DNA from: Scalesia atractyloides
Lineage: Eukaryota > Streptophyta > Magnoliopsida > Asterales > Asteraceae
NCBI GenBank assembly: GCA_947069175.1
Contig: CAMTDV010000003.1
Coordinates: forward strand, 42,933,606-42,997,605
Direction of reading: 5' to 3'
Length of the DNA stretch: 64,000 nucleotides
Shown here: positions 1-11,384 of the stretch, piece after piece
Numbering within the stretch: the stretch's first letter is position 1
Layout of the letters: every line of letters begins with the position of its first letter
The notes under the pieces: generated by a model
Told to the model about the DNA's origin: nothing
Seen by the model: the letters and a program-made list of their open reading frames with translations, nothing else
Database searches by the model: none
Made by a program: the position numbers and the translations under genes

Positions 1-328
1 AACTTGATGGCGAAATTTCGTGCAAAAATAATAAGTATAGCGGATGAGAGTCGTTCACCAAAATGTGGGTTTCACGCCTATTTTAGTGAACTCGTCTCGT
101 TTGTGTTACGAGTGTCTTCAAGTCTTCAAAGTGTGTATTGTGAAAAAATGTCTTAGGAAAGACATAGTGTATATGTGTTAAGACCAAAAGAAAAAAGGAG
201 AATCAAAGTAGGAAGCATAAAGTTTTAAGCATAGACTAGAATGGTCAAAATGGGTACTTAGAACTATAGACTAGGTCGAACATGGCAATTCTACCTAATT
301 CCCTATAGTTATGGCTCTGATACAAATT
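1..328 (-). mobile_element. Element D, leader just inside its 5' LTR
   Basis: This is the first internal stretch of a minus-strand LTR retrotransposon whose body lies left of the window. It lies next to the primer binding site at 311-326 and the LTR that starts at 329. No coding sequence is visible in it. Confidence 0.6.
311..326 (-). other. Primer binding site of element D (initiator tRNA-Met type)
   Basis: On the minus strand this reads TTTGTATCAGAGCCAT, close to the plant consensus TGGTATCAGAGC that pairs with the 3' end of initiator tRNA-Met. It lies directly beside the LTR terminus TGTGACA, which fixes the LTR as the 5' one and the element as minus-strand. Confidence 0.75.
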
Positions 329-2375
329 TGTCACACCCCAACGGATGGCAGAAACATCGTAGTGAGACGATAACGAGATTGCTCATTGCTCGCAATGCTA
401 ATAATGACAATATTTAATTTAAATCGAATTTCATTTCAAGAATAATTGTCAGAATACAACATTGAAACAAATACAACAATTAAACAAACAAAATACAACA
501 AAATTGATACAACAACATTAACCTAAACGTCTAAATGTGTGTATCTACGTCCTTGCTATTTGATTTCATAGCATCCTCTTCATCAACCTGTAACATGTTT
601 TAAAATACAATTCAATGCAAAAGCAAAGACGAGTACACAAGTTTAAGCATAGCATATGTATACGAATAAAGTTTAAACAAATCCTCATGGCAACGATGAT
701 TCTATAAGAGCATATACAAGGCATGCAATACTACTAGCCAAACCCTTAACGCAATCACGATGTTTTAACATGGCCTCAAGATTACACGATGGAGGGGGAT
801 GCGTTACTTCCTAAAGCGCTTATACATGTCAAACGAAGGCTTAAAACAAGTGAATGACTAAAGTATCACATAAAGAATGTCCAAGATATAAGCATCAAGT
901 AATCGTATCAAGTATTCATGTGTATAGGATTGTTTGTGCATTTCATAAAGTTTAAGTGTTGTGGTTTTGGTATAAGTAAACATGTTACACCCAAAAGTGT
1001 TGTAAATGAAAAGTGGGTCGAGTGTACTCACGGTTTTGCAAAAGCTTCCCTTGTAACTTCCGGAAGGGCTTGGAGGAACTGCGAGTTATCCTTCATGAGG
1101 AGAATATAGGTTGGTAAGTATTCGAACGATAACGTAGGATATAGGAATTTAAATATACTAAAGTATGTTATACGAGAAAATAATCATCTAGACTTAATAC
1201 TCGTTTTTACACTATAAGACCCATTCAGGTTGATGTGTTTTCATGGGTTGGGTTACCCATTAGAATCATAACAAGAGATTAAGTACGTAGGTGATGTAAC
1301 CTAGTACCATGACGGACAATCATTTGATTACCATCAAGAGTTCGGTTAGTGAATATATACATATGTTATATAGTGTACATAATAAGTAAATCATAAACAT
1401 CATGGAAGTTCATAGAAGTCATGCATGGAGGTAGGAGGATAACCTTCCTTTTAAAACCTCTCTCGTATAGTTTACCAATGCACAAGTCATCACAAGAACG
1501 ACAAGGATGGTCATGAGTAACATAAAAGTAAAAGACAAAAAGTAAACAAAATCATCAAGTGAGGTGGTGGATCGAAAGTAGGATAGCCAAGGCTTCCAAG
1601 TGATCACACTCTAGCAACTCAAGTCTGGTTTCAAGAACAAGCTTGGAAGGATACAACACTTGTGGGTTGAAAACCCTATTAAAACAAAAGGTTCTTACAC
1701 TTGGACCTTAAATATGGTGATGTTCCAAGTTGGTCTTCCATGGAAGACTTATGGAGACATTCCAAAGGTGTTTTAAGTGGTAAGAAAGAAGAAAGACTAA
1801 AAGGAGAGAGGTGAGTTAGAACTCACTTTTGAATCCTTGATCTTTTAGAGAAAGAAAGCTCTTAGAGCTTTTAGAGAGAGGAGAAGAGATGATTTGAGGT
1901 GTGAAATGAGAGTGGGAGGAAATGGGTATTTATAGATGGGGTTAGGGGGTTGTTAGTTGGGTGAATTTAGTGCAACAAACACAAAATGGACCAATCCATG
2001 GGAAGAAACCACTTTCTTCAGATTATGCTATTTTTAGTCCTTGAACTTAGTTTATCTTTCATTTCATGGTAAAACTTGATATTTTCGCATGTTTTCAAGT
2101 GTATAATGTATATGTAAGTTTTTAGATCATATTTAGGTATCAAGTATGAATGTATGAATTTGCCGTATATAAGTATCGGTTTGTAGTAAACACGAATTTA
2201 ACAAATTAAATGCATGTAAGATAAGTATGTATCAGGTATGAATTTTATTACGATCAAAGTCTCGGATATAAGTTTGAGAAATGAAATACGAATGTGATAT
2301 GAGTACAAGTTTCCATAAATAGAAATACGATTACACTTTCTAATTTAGGAAAGTACGAAAAAGCGAGGCGTTACA
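329..2375 (-). mobile_element. 5' LTR of element D
   Basis: On the minus strand this 2047 bp block starts TGTAACGCC and ends GGTGTGACA, followed by the primer site. A TATA box (TATAAATA on the minus strand) lies at 1927-1934, and a pyrimidine-rich leader follows. It lacks the tRNA-like cassette seen in elements A, C and E. No protein of note is encoded. It ends exactly where LTR sequence of element C resumes at 2376, so D probably inserted into the LTR of C; the predicted 5 bp duplication is 2376-2380. Confidence 0.75.
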
Positions 2376-2569
2376 TCTAAAACCCGCTCCGTTTTGTAAA
2401 TGCAAGTATGCGTTATGATGTTCGTTACGGTTTATGTTAAGCATTTAAAATTTGTTATTAGTATTAAATAATAAATCATAATAATAAAGTTTAAATAAAT
2501 AATAAAGTTTAAAATAATAATAACATAAACAAAAATTGAATAATAAAAAAAATTAAACAAGAAAAGGGT

Positions 2570-2645
2570 GTGGACCACGGGTATCGAACCCGGGTCTCCA
2601 CCCAAACAAAACACACAACACACCACTACACCACACACACATATC
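2570..2645 (-). other. tRNA-like module M0 in LTR of C (5' copy)
   Basis: On the minus strand there is an A-box-like GTGGTGTAGTGG (2622-2635) and a B-box-like GGGTTCGATACCC (2579-2591), at tRNA-like spacing. It lies upstream of the TATA box and on the opposite strand to the LTR. Confidence 0.55.
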
Positions 2646-2913
2646 TGAAACAATCCCGGATCAAATAAATTTTATACCAAAACAACTTCCTGAAATCAAT
2701 TTCAAAACACCCTCCGGTAACGGCTACAATCTTCAATCCACCATCAAATCTCCGTTTTATCTACGATTTAAACTAGAGAACCATTTCAAAATTATGTGTT
2801 AAACACAATCATTGGGTCAGCAATGATCCAATTCAGTTATAGAATCATTGTGACATTTAAAGATTGACCGAAACCGCTAAAACCGAAATTCAACTTAGTT
2901 CAGCACCTTCGAC

Positions 2914-2921
2914 TATAAATA
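2914..2921 (+). promoter_or_regulatory. TATA box of element C 5' LTR
   Basis: TATAAATA lies at the same relative place as in the other LTRs of this family, between tRNA-like module M0 and modules M1-M3. The sense modules would therefore lie in the transcribed leader. Confidence 0.55.
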
Positions 2922-3230
2922 GTGTCCATTAACTCATATAGAACTCGCTCATACTCACAAAACACTCTGTACCCTGTGTCTTCAAAATTTTACATCGCCG
3001 GAATTATCTTCAGTCACCGGAACATCACCGGAGAATTCAAGATCACCATTGTTCGGTATAAACACTTTGAATCCTTTTCTTTTATTTATCTTTATATTCA
3101 GTAGTAGTAAATCAATTAACTCAATAAGAGTTATTGGATTAACAAACGGGTATGTTAAACTGGTTTTATGAAATGAAGAAGATGAAGTTGAAAATGAGTA
3201 TAAATATAATTAAAACCGGTGTTTATACCA

Positions 3231-3672
3231 AGTTAGACACACAGTCCAGTGGTGGACTGTGTGCATCTTAAACAAAGTGTCCCGGGTTCGAGCCTTACCT
3301 ACGCTGCCGATTCCTGTATTAAACCAACCCTTTTTATAACTCATATATAATAGGACTCAGTTAGTGTGTAAGTTTAATTAAAAACCCTTATCCTCCGGGT
3401 TAGTCACACAGCCCAATTGGTCGGCTGTGTGCAACACGGAGCTTTGGTCACGCATTCGAATTCGGTCGGTTACATGTTTCTGAAATTACCAAACCTTTTT
3501 AAAATATAACTAGATTATGGTTTAGCTTAGTATGTATGTATGTATGTATACATATATATATATATATATATATAACTAAAACTGAATAGATTTCGGGTTA
3601 GATACGTAGCTCAGTTGGTAGAGTTGCGTGCACGTAAACGAGAGGTCACGCGTTCGAGTCCCACACGATGCC
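3231..3672 (+). other. tRNA-like modules M1-M3 in LTR of C (5' copy)
   Basis: Three sense modules start near 3231, 3398 and 3597. Each opens with TTAG(A/T)(C/T)AC followed by an A-box-like hairpin and a B-box-like TTCGA motif. M3 contains TAGCTCAGTTGGTAGAG (3607-3623), identical to the D-arm of many plant tRNAs, and GGTCACGCGTTCGAGTCCCAC resembling a T-arm. The anticodon arm is not conserved. M2 has a decayed B box (GCATTCGAATTC). Confidence 0.6.
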
Positions 3673-4647
3673 AAAACCGTCTGGTTCGACCCGCTAAGGA
3701 GCATATTTTTTAATTAAATTTTGTTTATTTTCCCTTATAAAAATCATAAAAATATATAATTAATTTCTTTTTAAACATAAAAATTAGTAATAAATACAAT
3801 AAAAACTACCTATAAAGTCTAATAAATTCATTAACTAAAAATACTAATTTTAATATATTTACCGAATTATTACGTTAATATTTAGGTTAGTTTTTCTTGT
3901 CGATTGGTATCTCTAACGCCAAATCGTGTGCACTTCTCATCAAAACGCACCCACTGTGAGTGAATTCCTACAAACTTCCCCTTTTTATTCATGTTTTGGG
4001 GTGTATCATGTGTCGTTTACTTATATCATTTATTCAAACACTTGTGCTTTTACCGTTATATGAACTAACGTGCTATGTGATATTTGGTTTATTGTTATTT
4101 GAGGTTATATTTTCTCATTTCAGTCAAGCTCTCACATTAGGCCCATTTGTTCCCCGCGGGTAAAGCGTCGCGTTGCCTAATTAGATCGGCTCCGTTTGAT
4201 TGAGCCTTGATCTCACAGCACATCGCTTATCGTGCTCACATGTACTTTGTTAGATGATTATGTGGTTTGTGGTTAGATTACATATACATTGCTCATATAT
4301 GGTTTATGCACATTTTTATTAAATTAATAAACATATCATTTCTTTCTAATGTTTAAACGGGATTCACCCGCAAACTTATGTTGACCCAAATCTCTATTTT
4401 CCCACATGATACAGGTGATCGGGTTGAAGCAAGGAACACATAGGACTTTGGCCTTAGAAGAAAAATAAAGCGTTATTGAATGTCATGTTTAGAACATTTG
4501 GTGCTTGTATGGATTATGTGTTGGTTGGAATTTTTCCTTTTAATTTGAAATAATAAATATGAAACTTTATTATAGTAAATGTCATGAGCTTTGATAAAAA
4601 CCAATCATGCCCCGACTACCATATCCGCTGCGGGTCAGGGTGTGACA

Positions 4648-5569
4648 CTTTAAGTATCATCTCGTATAGAGATGGGCGTTTTACTTCACGAACATGGCAA
4701 GCCGTACAATCAGCATTAGGTACTCGCTTAGATCTTAGCACCGCTTTTCACCCTCAAACTGATGGACAATCTGAGCACACCGTACAGACTCTTGAAGACA
4801 TGTTGTGAGCATGTGTCATCAATTTCAAGGGCAATTGGGATACTTATCTACCATTAGTTGAATTTTCATACAATAATAGTTACCATTCGAGCATTGGAAT
4901 GGCTCCTTTTAAAGCACTATACGGTCGTAAGTGCCGATCTCCTGTATGTTGGCACGAAATCGGTGAAGCACAGATCACTGGACCCGAATTAATTCAAGAA
5001 ACAATCGATAAGATTCTCAAAATCCGCAATAATCTTTTAGCAGATCAGAGTCGTCAAAAGAGTTACGCAGATAAACAACGAAAGCCGCTCGAGTTTTGTG
5101 TCGGTGGTCAAATACTTTCGAAAGGATCACCATAGAAGGGAGTTGTTCGTTTTGGACAAAAAGGCAAGCTAGCACCTCGCTATGTTTGACTATTCAAAAT
5201 ACTCGAGAGAGTTGGTCCTGTAGCCTACAGCTTGACTTACCAGAAGAACTCAACAAGATCCATCCAACGTTCCATGTATCTAACATCAAAAAGTGCCTTG
5301 CCGACAAAAACCTTCACCTACCATTAGAAGATATTCAGATTGATGAATCGATGCATTTCATAGAACGACCGGTAGAAATCATGGACTTCGGTAAGAAACG
5401 CTTAAGACGAAGTTGAATTCCAATAGTCAGGGTTCGTTGGGAGTCGAAACGAGGACCCGAGTTTACTTGGGAATGTGAAGACTCAATGCGCGAAAAATAC
5501 CCTCACCCATTCCAGGACAAACCTACTACTACTTAAATTTCGGGATGAAATTTCTAAAAGTAGGGATAC
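4648..5569 (+). pseudogene. Integrase remnant of element C
   Basis: This is all that is left between the two LTRs of C: the second half of a Ty3/gypsy integrase. It begins right after the LTR end, inside the catalytic core, and keeps the segment with HPQTDGQSE (last catalytic Glu), then the MAPFKALYGRKCRSP region and the C-terminal part with HPTFHVSN and a chromodomain-like tail. The frame is broken by a stop in the LEDML region near 4806, a stop near 5133, frameshifts near 5100-5240 and a stop at 5414. Gag, protease, reverse transcriptase, RNase H and the first half of integrase are deleted. Element A at 15930-16817 is the closest relative in the window. It cannot encode a working enzyme. 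Confidence 0.85.
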
Positions 5570-5759
5570 TGGAACATTTGTCATAAAACGGGTTCTGAAA
5601 CCCGCTCCGTTTTGTAATTCAAATATACGTATGATGTTCGTTACGCATTTGATGTTAAAAGTTTAAAATTCGTTATACTGTTATTAGTGTTAAATAATAA
5701 ATAAAATAATAATGTTAATAAATAAAATACAAATAATAAAAAATAAAATAAGAAAAAAA

Positions 5760-5830
5760 TGTAGACCGCGGGTATCGAACCCGGGTCTCCACCCTAACCA
5801 CACATATTACACACCACACACACGTATCTG
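5760..5830 (-). other. tRNA-like module M0 in LTR of C (3' copy)
   Basis: The minus strand keeps a B-box-like GGGTTCGATACCC (near 5771-5782), but the A-box side is altered compared with the 5' copy. It lies upstream of the TATA box. Confidence 0.45.
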
Positions 5831-6404
5831 AATTAAACCCAAACCAAATAAGTTATATATCAAATCAACACTCAAATTCAAATTTCAAAAGCGCGGAGTT
5901 GTAACAGTCGAAGCTTGATTCCAGCAAATCAATCCAAGACCGTTTCTTTTCTTTGAATAGCGTATGTAACTGTCTTAATCATGAAGTTTCAACTCAATCA
6001 ATGGGTCAAATAAACCAAAAACGGATGCGCAATCATCGACCATAGACTCTTGATTTAAACCCAATCATTGAAATTCTTACTACTGCCTCCCCCTCTATAA
6101 ATAGAGGTTTCAGAAAACCCAATTTGATAACGCATACTCACTCTCTGCAATTACTATTCTGTTGCACCTCGCCTAAAATCTTGGTTTGGCCGGAATCTGA
6201 TTGGAGAAATCAAAGTCACTCCATGTTCGGTATAAACGCACTTGAACCCTTTTCTTTTTATTTATTGTTGTTATCAGTAGTAGTATAATCAAGAAATCCA
6301 GCAAGTTTATTCAGATTAACAATCGGGTTTTTGAACTGTGGGTACATAATGAAGAAGATGAAGTTAATTAGTATATAACCATATTTGAAATCGGTAATTA
6401 AACC

Positions 6405-6834
6405 GGGTTAGAGACACAGTCCAGTGGTGGACTGTGTGCATTTTAAACACACGGACCCAGGTTCGAGTCTTACCTACGCTGCCGATTTCCTATATTATCC
6501 CAACTTTTTTCTATAACTAATATATATTAAGACTCATTTAGTATATAAATCTAATTAAAATCGTATATCTTTCTGGTTAGACACACAGCCCAATTGGTCG
6601 GGCTATGTGCAACACGAAGCAAAGGGCGCGGGTTCGAGTCCGGTCGGTTACATGTTTCTGAAATTATCAAACCTTTTTGAAATATAACCAGATTATTGTT
6701 AGGCTTAGTATGTGTGTGTGTATATATATATATATAATTAAATCTGAATAGATTTCGGGTTAGACACGTAGCTCAGTTGGTAGAGCTGCGTGCACGTAAA
6801 CGAGAGGTCACGCGTTCGAGTCCCACATGTTGCC
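6405..6834 (+). other. tRNA-like modules M1-M3 in LTR of C (3' copy)
   Basis: Modules start near 6405, 6575 and 6757. M1 has a perfect 8 bp hairpin ACAGTCCA / TGGACTGT around GTGG and the B-box-like GGTTCGAGTC. M2 has the paired arms with C-G in place of T-A and GGGTTCGAGTCC. M3 again has TAGCTCAGTTGGTAGAGC and CGTTCGAGTCCC. Confidence 0.65.
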
Positions 6835-7838
6835 AAACCCGTCTGGTTCGACCCGGTTCGACCCGTAAAAGGGGTATATTTTTTTAATTTAAACTTTTGT
6901 TATTTCTCTCCAAAAACTATAAAAATATATAATAAAATAAGTCCTTTTTAAGCATAAAAATTAGTAACAAATACTATAAAATTATCTGGTCTCATAAAAT
7001 TCATTAAATAAAATACTAAGTTTAAATAAAAGAAATATATTTACCGAGTTATTACGTGAATATTTAGGTTTGCTTTTCTCGTTGGTTGGTATCTTTAAAT
7101 CGTGCGCGCTCGTTATCAACTCAAGAACGCACCCACTGTGAGTGAATTCCTACAAACTCCCCTTTTTATTCATTTTTAGGGTATATCATGTGTCGTTTTA
7201 TTTATATCATTTATTCAACACTCGTGCTATTACCATTATATGAACTAAAGTGCTATGTGATATATGGTTTATTGTTGTTTGTGGTTATATTTTTCTCATT
7301 TCAGTCAAGCTCTCACATTAGGCCCATTTGTTCCCCGTTACATACGGGTAGAGCGTCGTGTTTCCTAATTAGATCGGCTCCGTTTGATTGAGCCTCGATC
7401 TCACAGCACATCGCTTATCGTGCTCACATGTACATTGCTAGATGATTATGTGGTTTGTAGTTAGATTACATATGCGTTTACTCATATTTGGTTTATGCAC
7501 ATTTTATTAAAGTAATAAACAAATAAATTCTTTCTTATGTTTAAACGGGATTCACTCGCCAACTTTTGTTGACCTAAATCTCTATTTTTTCACATGATAC
7601 AGGTGATCAGGTTGAAGCAAGGAACACATAGGATTGGGCCTTAGAAGAAAAATAAAGCATTACATTGAATGTCTTGTTTGGAACATTTTGTGTTTGTATG
7701 GATTATGTGTTGGTTGGAAATTTTCTTTTTAATTTGAAGTAATAAATATGAAACTTTTATAATAGTAAATGTCATGAGCTTTGATGAAAACCCAATCATG
7801 CCCCGACTACCATATCCGCTGCGGGTCAGGGTGTGACA

Positions 7839-8583
7839 AACGAGTGTTGGGACTCGTATAATATGGTTTATAATACCTTACATTCTGATTTGGAAGAGTT
7901 TCTAAGTGCTTTGAACCATTACGATTTGTTAAAATGGTTTACGCCACTTTAACGGGTCGCAAATGTAACTATGGGTTTGGATGGTTAAAGAAGTCCAATG
8001 ATGAGTCTTACATGTCAAAACAAGTTTGATTATGTTAAAATATCAGTTTAGATGTCAAAACTATGGTCATACATGTTTAAAACCATTTTATGCGCCAAAA
8101 GGGTGTTTTCAGCATCTTAAAAGTACATAAAATCGACGTATAATATAACTAACCAAACTATATGACTATTAGGTATAACCTAAGAGGGTTATTCCCTAAA
8201 TTACTATGGTCATAAAAATGCGCTTGGTCGGATCCTAAGATTGACCAAACAAGTCAGATTCGAAAGTCAAAGCGGTAGTAAAACCGCTCGACCTACGACT
8301 ATGAAATAAGCTATAAACTGGAAATGACGAGTTAGACATGTTTGAACATGTCTAGTAATGTTATAAAACTTATTTGGTGTCAAAACCTTAAGTTTTAATA
8401 CCCAAAAATGTTTTTGTCGTAAAATACATTTTTATACATTTTTTTACTTTTAACTCGTAAAACTTTGACTCGTCATCTCGCCTACTAAACATGGTAACCA
8501 GAAGGTGCAATCGCAATGGATTAATACCTTCGTGATTACGATCACGTTGCAAATTTCAATTTGAACTTTGACTTGACCAAAAT
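7839..8583 (-). mobile_element. LTR F, left part
   Basis: This is the part of an old minus-strand LTR lying between elements C and E. It continues at 21110 after the E insertion: both sides share the AAAAT duplication (8579-8583 and 21110-21114) and similar LTR-type sequence. It resembles the LTR of element B around 46300-47250 (motifs such as AAAATATCAGT and the GTCAGA-TCGAAAGTCAAA stretch). No ORF of interest is present. Confidence 0.6.
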
Positions 8584-8976
8584 TGTCACACCCTGACCCG
8601 CAGTGGAAATGGTAGTCGGGGCATGATTGGGTTTTCATCACAGCTCATGACATTTACCATAACGTTTCATATTTATTATTTCAAACTTAAAAGGATAAAT
8701 TACAACAACCCTGTATACATACAAGCACAATATGTTTTAAACACAGCATTCATGACTTCTTTATTTTTCTTCTAAGGCAATTTCCATGTGTTCATTGCTT
8801 CAACCTGTCCACCTGTATCATGTGTAAAATAGGGTTTTGGGTTAACAAAAGTTGGCGAGTGAATCTTATTTAATCATTTGAACAAATCAGTTATATTGGT
8901 TATTTAAATAAAAATATGCATAAACCAAAAATGAGTAAACGCATATTAAATCTAACAACAAAACCACTATTATCAA
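8584..8976 (-). mobile_element. Solo LTR E, first segment
   Basis: It starts with TGTCACACCC (the reversed LTR end GGGTGTGACA) directly after the 5 bp AAAAT duplication. The sequence is the reverse complement of the end of the C-type LTR. It is interrupted at 8977 by element A and resumes at 19248. Confidence 0.85.
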
Positions 8977-9159
8977 TGTAACATCCGTCGAAAAACGGGT
9001 TTTCAAAACCCGCTTCGTGTATTAATCAAATATCCAGTTATAATTTTTCGTTGCGTATTTATTGCTCAAATTAATTTTTAACGATACATAATTAATAAAT
9101 ATATTAGAATTTAAAAACCATAATTTAAAATTGCTAATAAATAAGGAATAAACAAAATA

Positions 9160-9236
9160 AATGTGGACGCCGGGTTTCGAACCCGGGTCACCCACAAGCC
9201 AAAACACACAACACACCGCTCCGCCATACACTGTCT
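9160..9236 (-). other. tRNA-like module M0 in 5' LTR of A
   Basis: The minus strand has TGGCGGAGCGGT, a full match to the A-box consensus TRGYNNARNGG, and GGGTTCGAAACCC, a full match to the B-box consensus GGTTCGANNCC, spaced as in tRNA genes. It is antisense to the element and upstream of the Pol II TATA box. Confidence 0.65.
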
Positions 9237-9495
9237 TTGTGATAAACATTAAAACGAATAACACTTATAATGAAACTGAAAGTCAAATTCAGTAATTAGC
9301 GCACCCAGACTAGTCGTCACCGGAAAAATGGGCAATCCGCAATCCTTGCCATTTTCCTTTTGACGAAACATGTTAACCGACCTCGACATCGGTTATAACT
9401 GATGTCAAAACCCTCAATTTTAGTCGTAACCGCCGGAAACACTTTGACCGCGAATCAAGACCAAAATTCAGACCCAATACATCCTGTTCTTCCCT

Positions 9496-9503
9496 ATAAA
9501 TAC
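9496..9503 (+). promoter_or_regulatory. TATA box of element A 5' LTR
   Basis: TATAAATA is followed within about 35 bp by an AC/CT-rich stretch, a plausible start of the R region. The same site in the 3' LTR is at 17370-17377. Confidence 0.6.
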
Positions 9504-9935
9504 CCACCCAAACCTCTGGTAACCTTTTCGCTCAAAATCACACAATCTCTCGAAGCTTTAGCACGTCGCCGGAAATTTCAATTTCGCCGGAATCACTGAA
9601 CGAAAAACCGCGATTTTCTTCAGACGGTACAATCATCTAAATTCCTCTTGCTATCTTTCGATTTATAATCTAATTGCTCAATTCAGTAATCAAAACTGTT
9701 AAACAGTTTCCTCAGCCGGAATCCGCAGATCGGAGACGACGAGTCTTTGCCGGAAAACCTGAAGCAAACTCGCCGTTCTGGTATACCATGTCATCTCATT
9801 TCTCTTTTCAATTCAATCAAATATAAGTTAAGATCGATTAAACAGAACAGTCGAAATTCACTGTTCTGAAATGTTAATCGAAGAAGACGAAGTTGAACAA
9901 TGTGTATAAGTTTAATTAAAACTGAATATTTAACC

Positions 9936-10353
9936 GGGTTAGACACACAGTCCAGCGGTGGACTGTGTGCAACATAACACGCACGTCACGAGTTCGAATC
10001 GCATATATTACCGATTTTCAGAAATAAAACCAATCCTTTTTAAAACCTATTCAGATCATCCATCAACATGTATACAAATATAATATAATTCGATAGTTAA
10101 ACAAGGTTAGACACACAGCCCAACTGGTTGGGCTGTGCGCACTCGAACCGAACGTCCCGAGTTCGACTCCGGGTCACTGAAGTCGGTTCGGCCATATTAA
10201 ATCCTTTTTGAAATAAACTAAATAAGATAACAGTTAATTAGTATATATATATATAATTAAAACAGAGAATATTTCGGGTTAGACACGTAGCTCAGTTGGT
10301 AGAGTTGCGTGCACGTATACGAGAGGTCCCGAGTTCGAACCTCACTCAGCGCA
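9936..10353 (+). other. tRNA-like modules M1-M3 in 5' LTR of A
   Basis: Modules start near 9936, 10105 and 10277. M1 holds the hairpin arms ACAGTCCA / TGGACTGT around GCGG. M2 holds a 10 bp perfect stem CACAGCCCAA / TTGGGCTGTG around CTGG, then CGAGTTCGACTCCGGG. M3 has TAGCTCAGTTGGTAGAG and GGTCCCGAGTTCGAACCTC. All lie downstream of the TATA box, so they would be part of the element RNA. Confidence 0.65.
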
Positions 10354-11370
10354 TACAAACACACAGTCCGACCGGTCAACGGTCAACGGTCAACGGGGTC
10401 AAAAAGTCAGTATTTTTATTTCTTTTTTTTAATTTATTTAATCAGAAAATCATTTAAAAATACTTAAAAATAAGATTTTTAAAGTTAGAAAACCTCCTTA
10501 AACTCACAAAAATAAATCTAAAAATCCCGATAAGAGTATGAATTTAAAAGTATTAATCTCAAATAAAATCCATTTATTTACCGAATCATTTCGTTATTAT
10601 TTTAGGTTAGTTTTTCCTCGTCGATCAAATCCTAAAATTCGTGCGCATCCAACGTCATCAAAGAACGCACCCAATGTGAGTGAATCTCTACCAATTCCCC
10701 GTTTTAATCATGTTTTGGGTGTATCATGTGTCGTTTAATTCTTTATTATATTTAAACACTTGTGCATCCATCATATCCGTGATCAAATGTGTATCAAACG
10801 TGTATCAATTGTTGTGTGGATTATATGTAGTTTGGATTTATCATTTTCAGTGCACGCATTTCATTAGGCCCATCAGTTCCCCGGGGGAGACGGGTTGAGC
10901 ATCAGGTGCCTCATAAGATCGGCTCCGTTTGATTGAGCCTTGATCTCACATTCATCATCATTCATATCATATACTCATTCAAAGTGGTTTGTGTTGTTTA
11001 TTTATATATGTTTGCTCACATGTGATTATTGCACAAATTTTCAATATTAAATAAAACAAGAAATTAATAACAATGTTTTATCAAGGTTCACTCGCCAACT
11101 TTTGTTGACCCAAAATATCCCCCGTTTTACACATGATACAGGTGATCCAGTTGAGGCAAGAAATACATAGGAAGGCCTAGAAGAATAAATCGGTTTAAGC
11201 TTTGGATTATTTACATAGTTTCATTTCCTTGTAATTGTATGGATTTTGATTTGGATATTTAAGTTGTAATATCTAATAAATATGAAACATTTTAGTAAAC
11301 ATCATCAGCTTTGGTGATAACCCAATTATGCCCCGACTCTTATTCCGTTGCGGGTCGGGGTGTGACAGAT

Positions 11371-11384
11371 TGGTATCAGAGCCA
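11371..11384 (+). other. Primer binding site of element A
   Basis: TGGTATCAGAGCCA lies 3 bp after the LTR end. It matches the complement of the 3' end of plant initiator tRNA-Met, the usual primer for this class. Confidence 0.9.

Larger units (their letters stand above)
2376..4647 (+). mobile_element. 5' LTR of element C (first ~25 bp missing)
   Basis: This matches the 3' LTR at 5570-7838 along its whole length and ends in TGTGACA. Only the first ~25 bp are absent, probably split off by insertion of D. It carries a TATA box at 2914-2921, an antisense tRNA-like module upstream of it and three sense tRNA-like modules downstream, plus a TA repeat at 3549-3573. Confidence 0.8.
5570..7838 (+). 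mobile_element. 3' LTR of element C
   Basis: It starts TGGAACATTTG right after the purine-rich AAAAGTAGGGATAC and ends TGTGACA; length 2269 bp. The terminal TGT has become TGG. A TATA box is at 6096-6103 and a TA/TG repeat at 6712-6736. It carries the same tRNA-like cassette as the 5' copy. Confidence 0.85.
8977..11367 (+). mobile_element. 5' LTR of element A
   Basis: It begins TGTAACATCCG and ends GGGTGTGACA next to the primer binding site. The TATA box is at 9496-9503. It carries the antisense tRNA-like module M0 upstream of the TATA box and modules M1-M3 downstream. The last 500 bp contain the motif CACTCGCCAACTTTTGTTGA, shared with C and E. Confidence 0.95.

Noticed and set aside
3597..3672. 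M3 as a functional tRNA gene
   Set aside because: The D-arm and T-arm strings fit, but the anticodon arm does not pair and the acceptor arm is absent, so a working tRNA is unlikely. It is called tRNA-like only.
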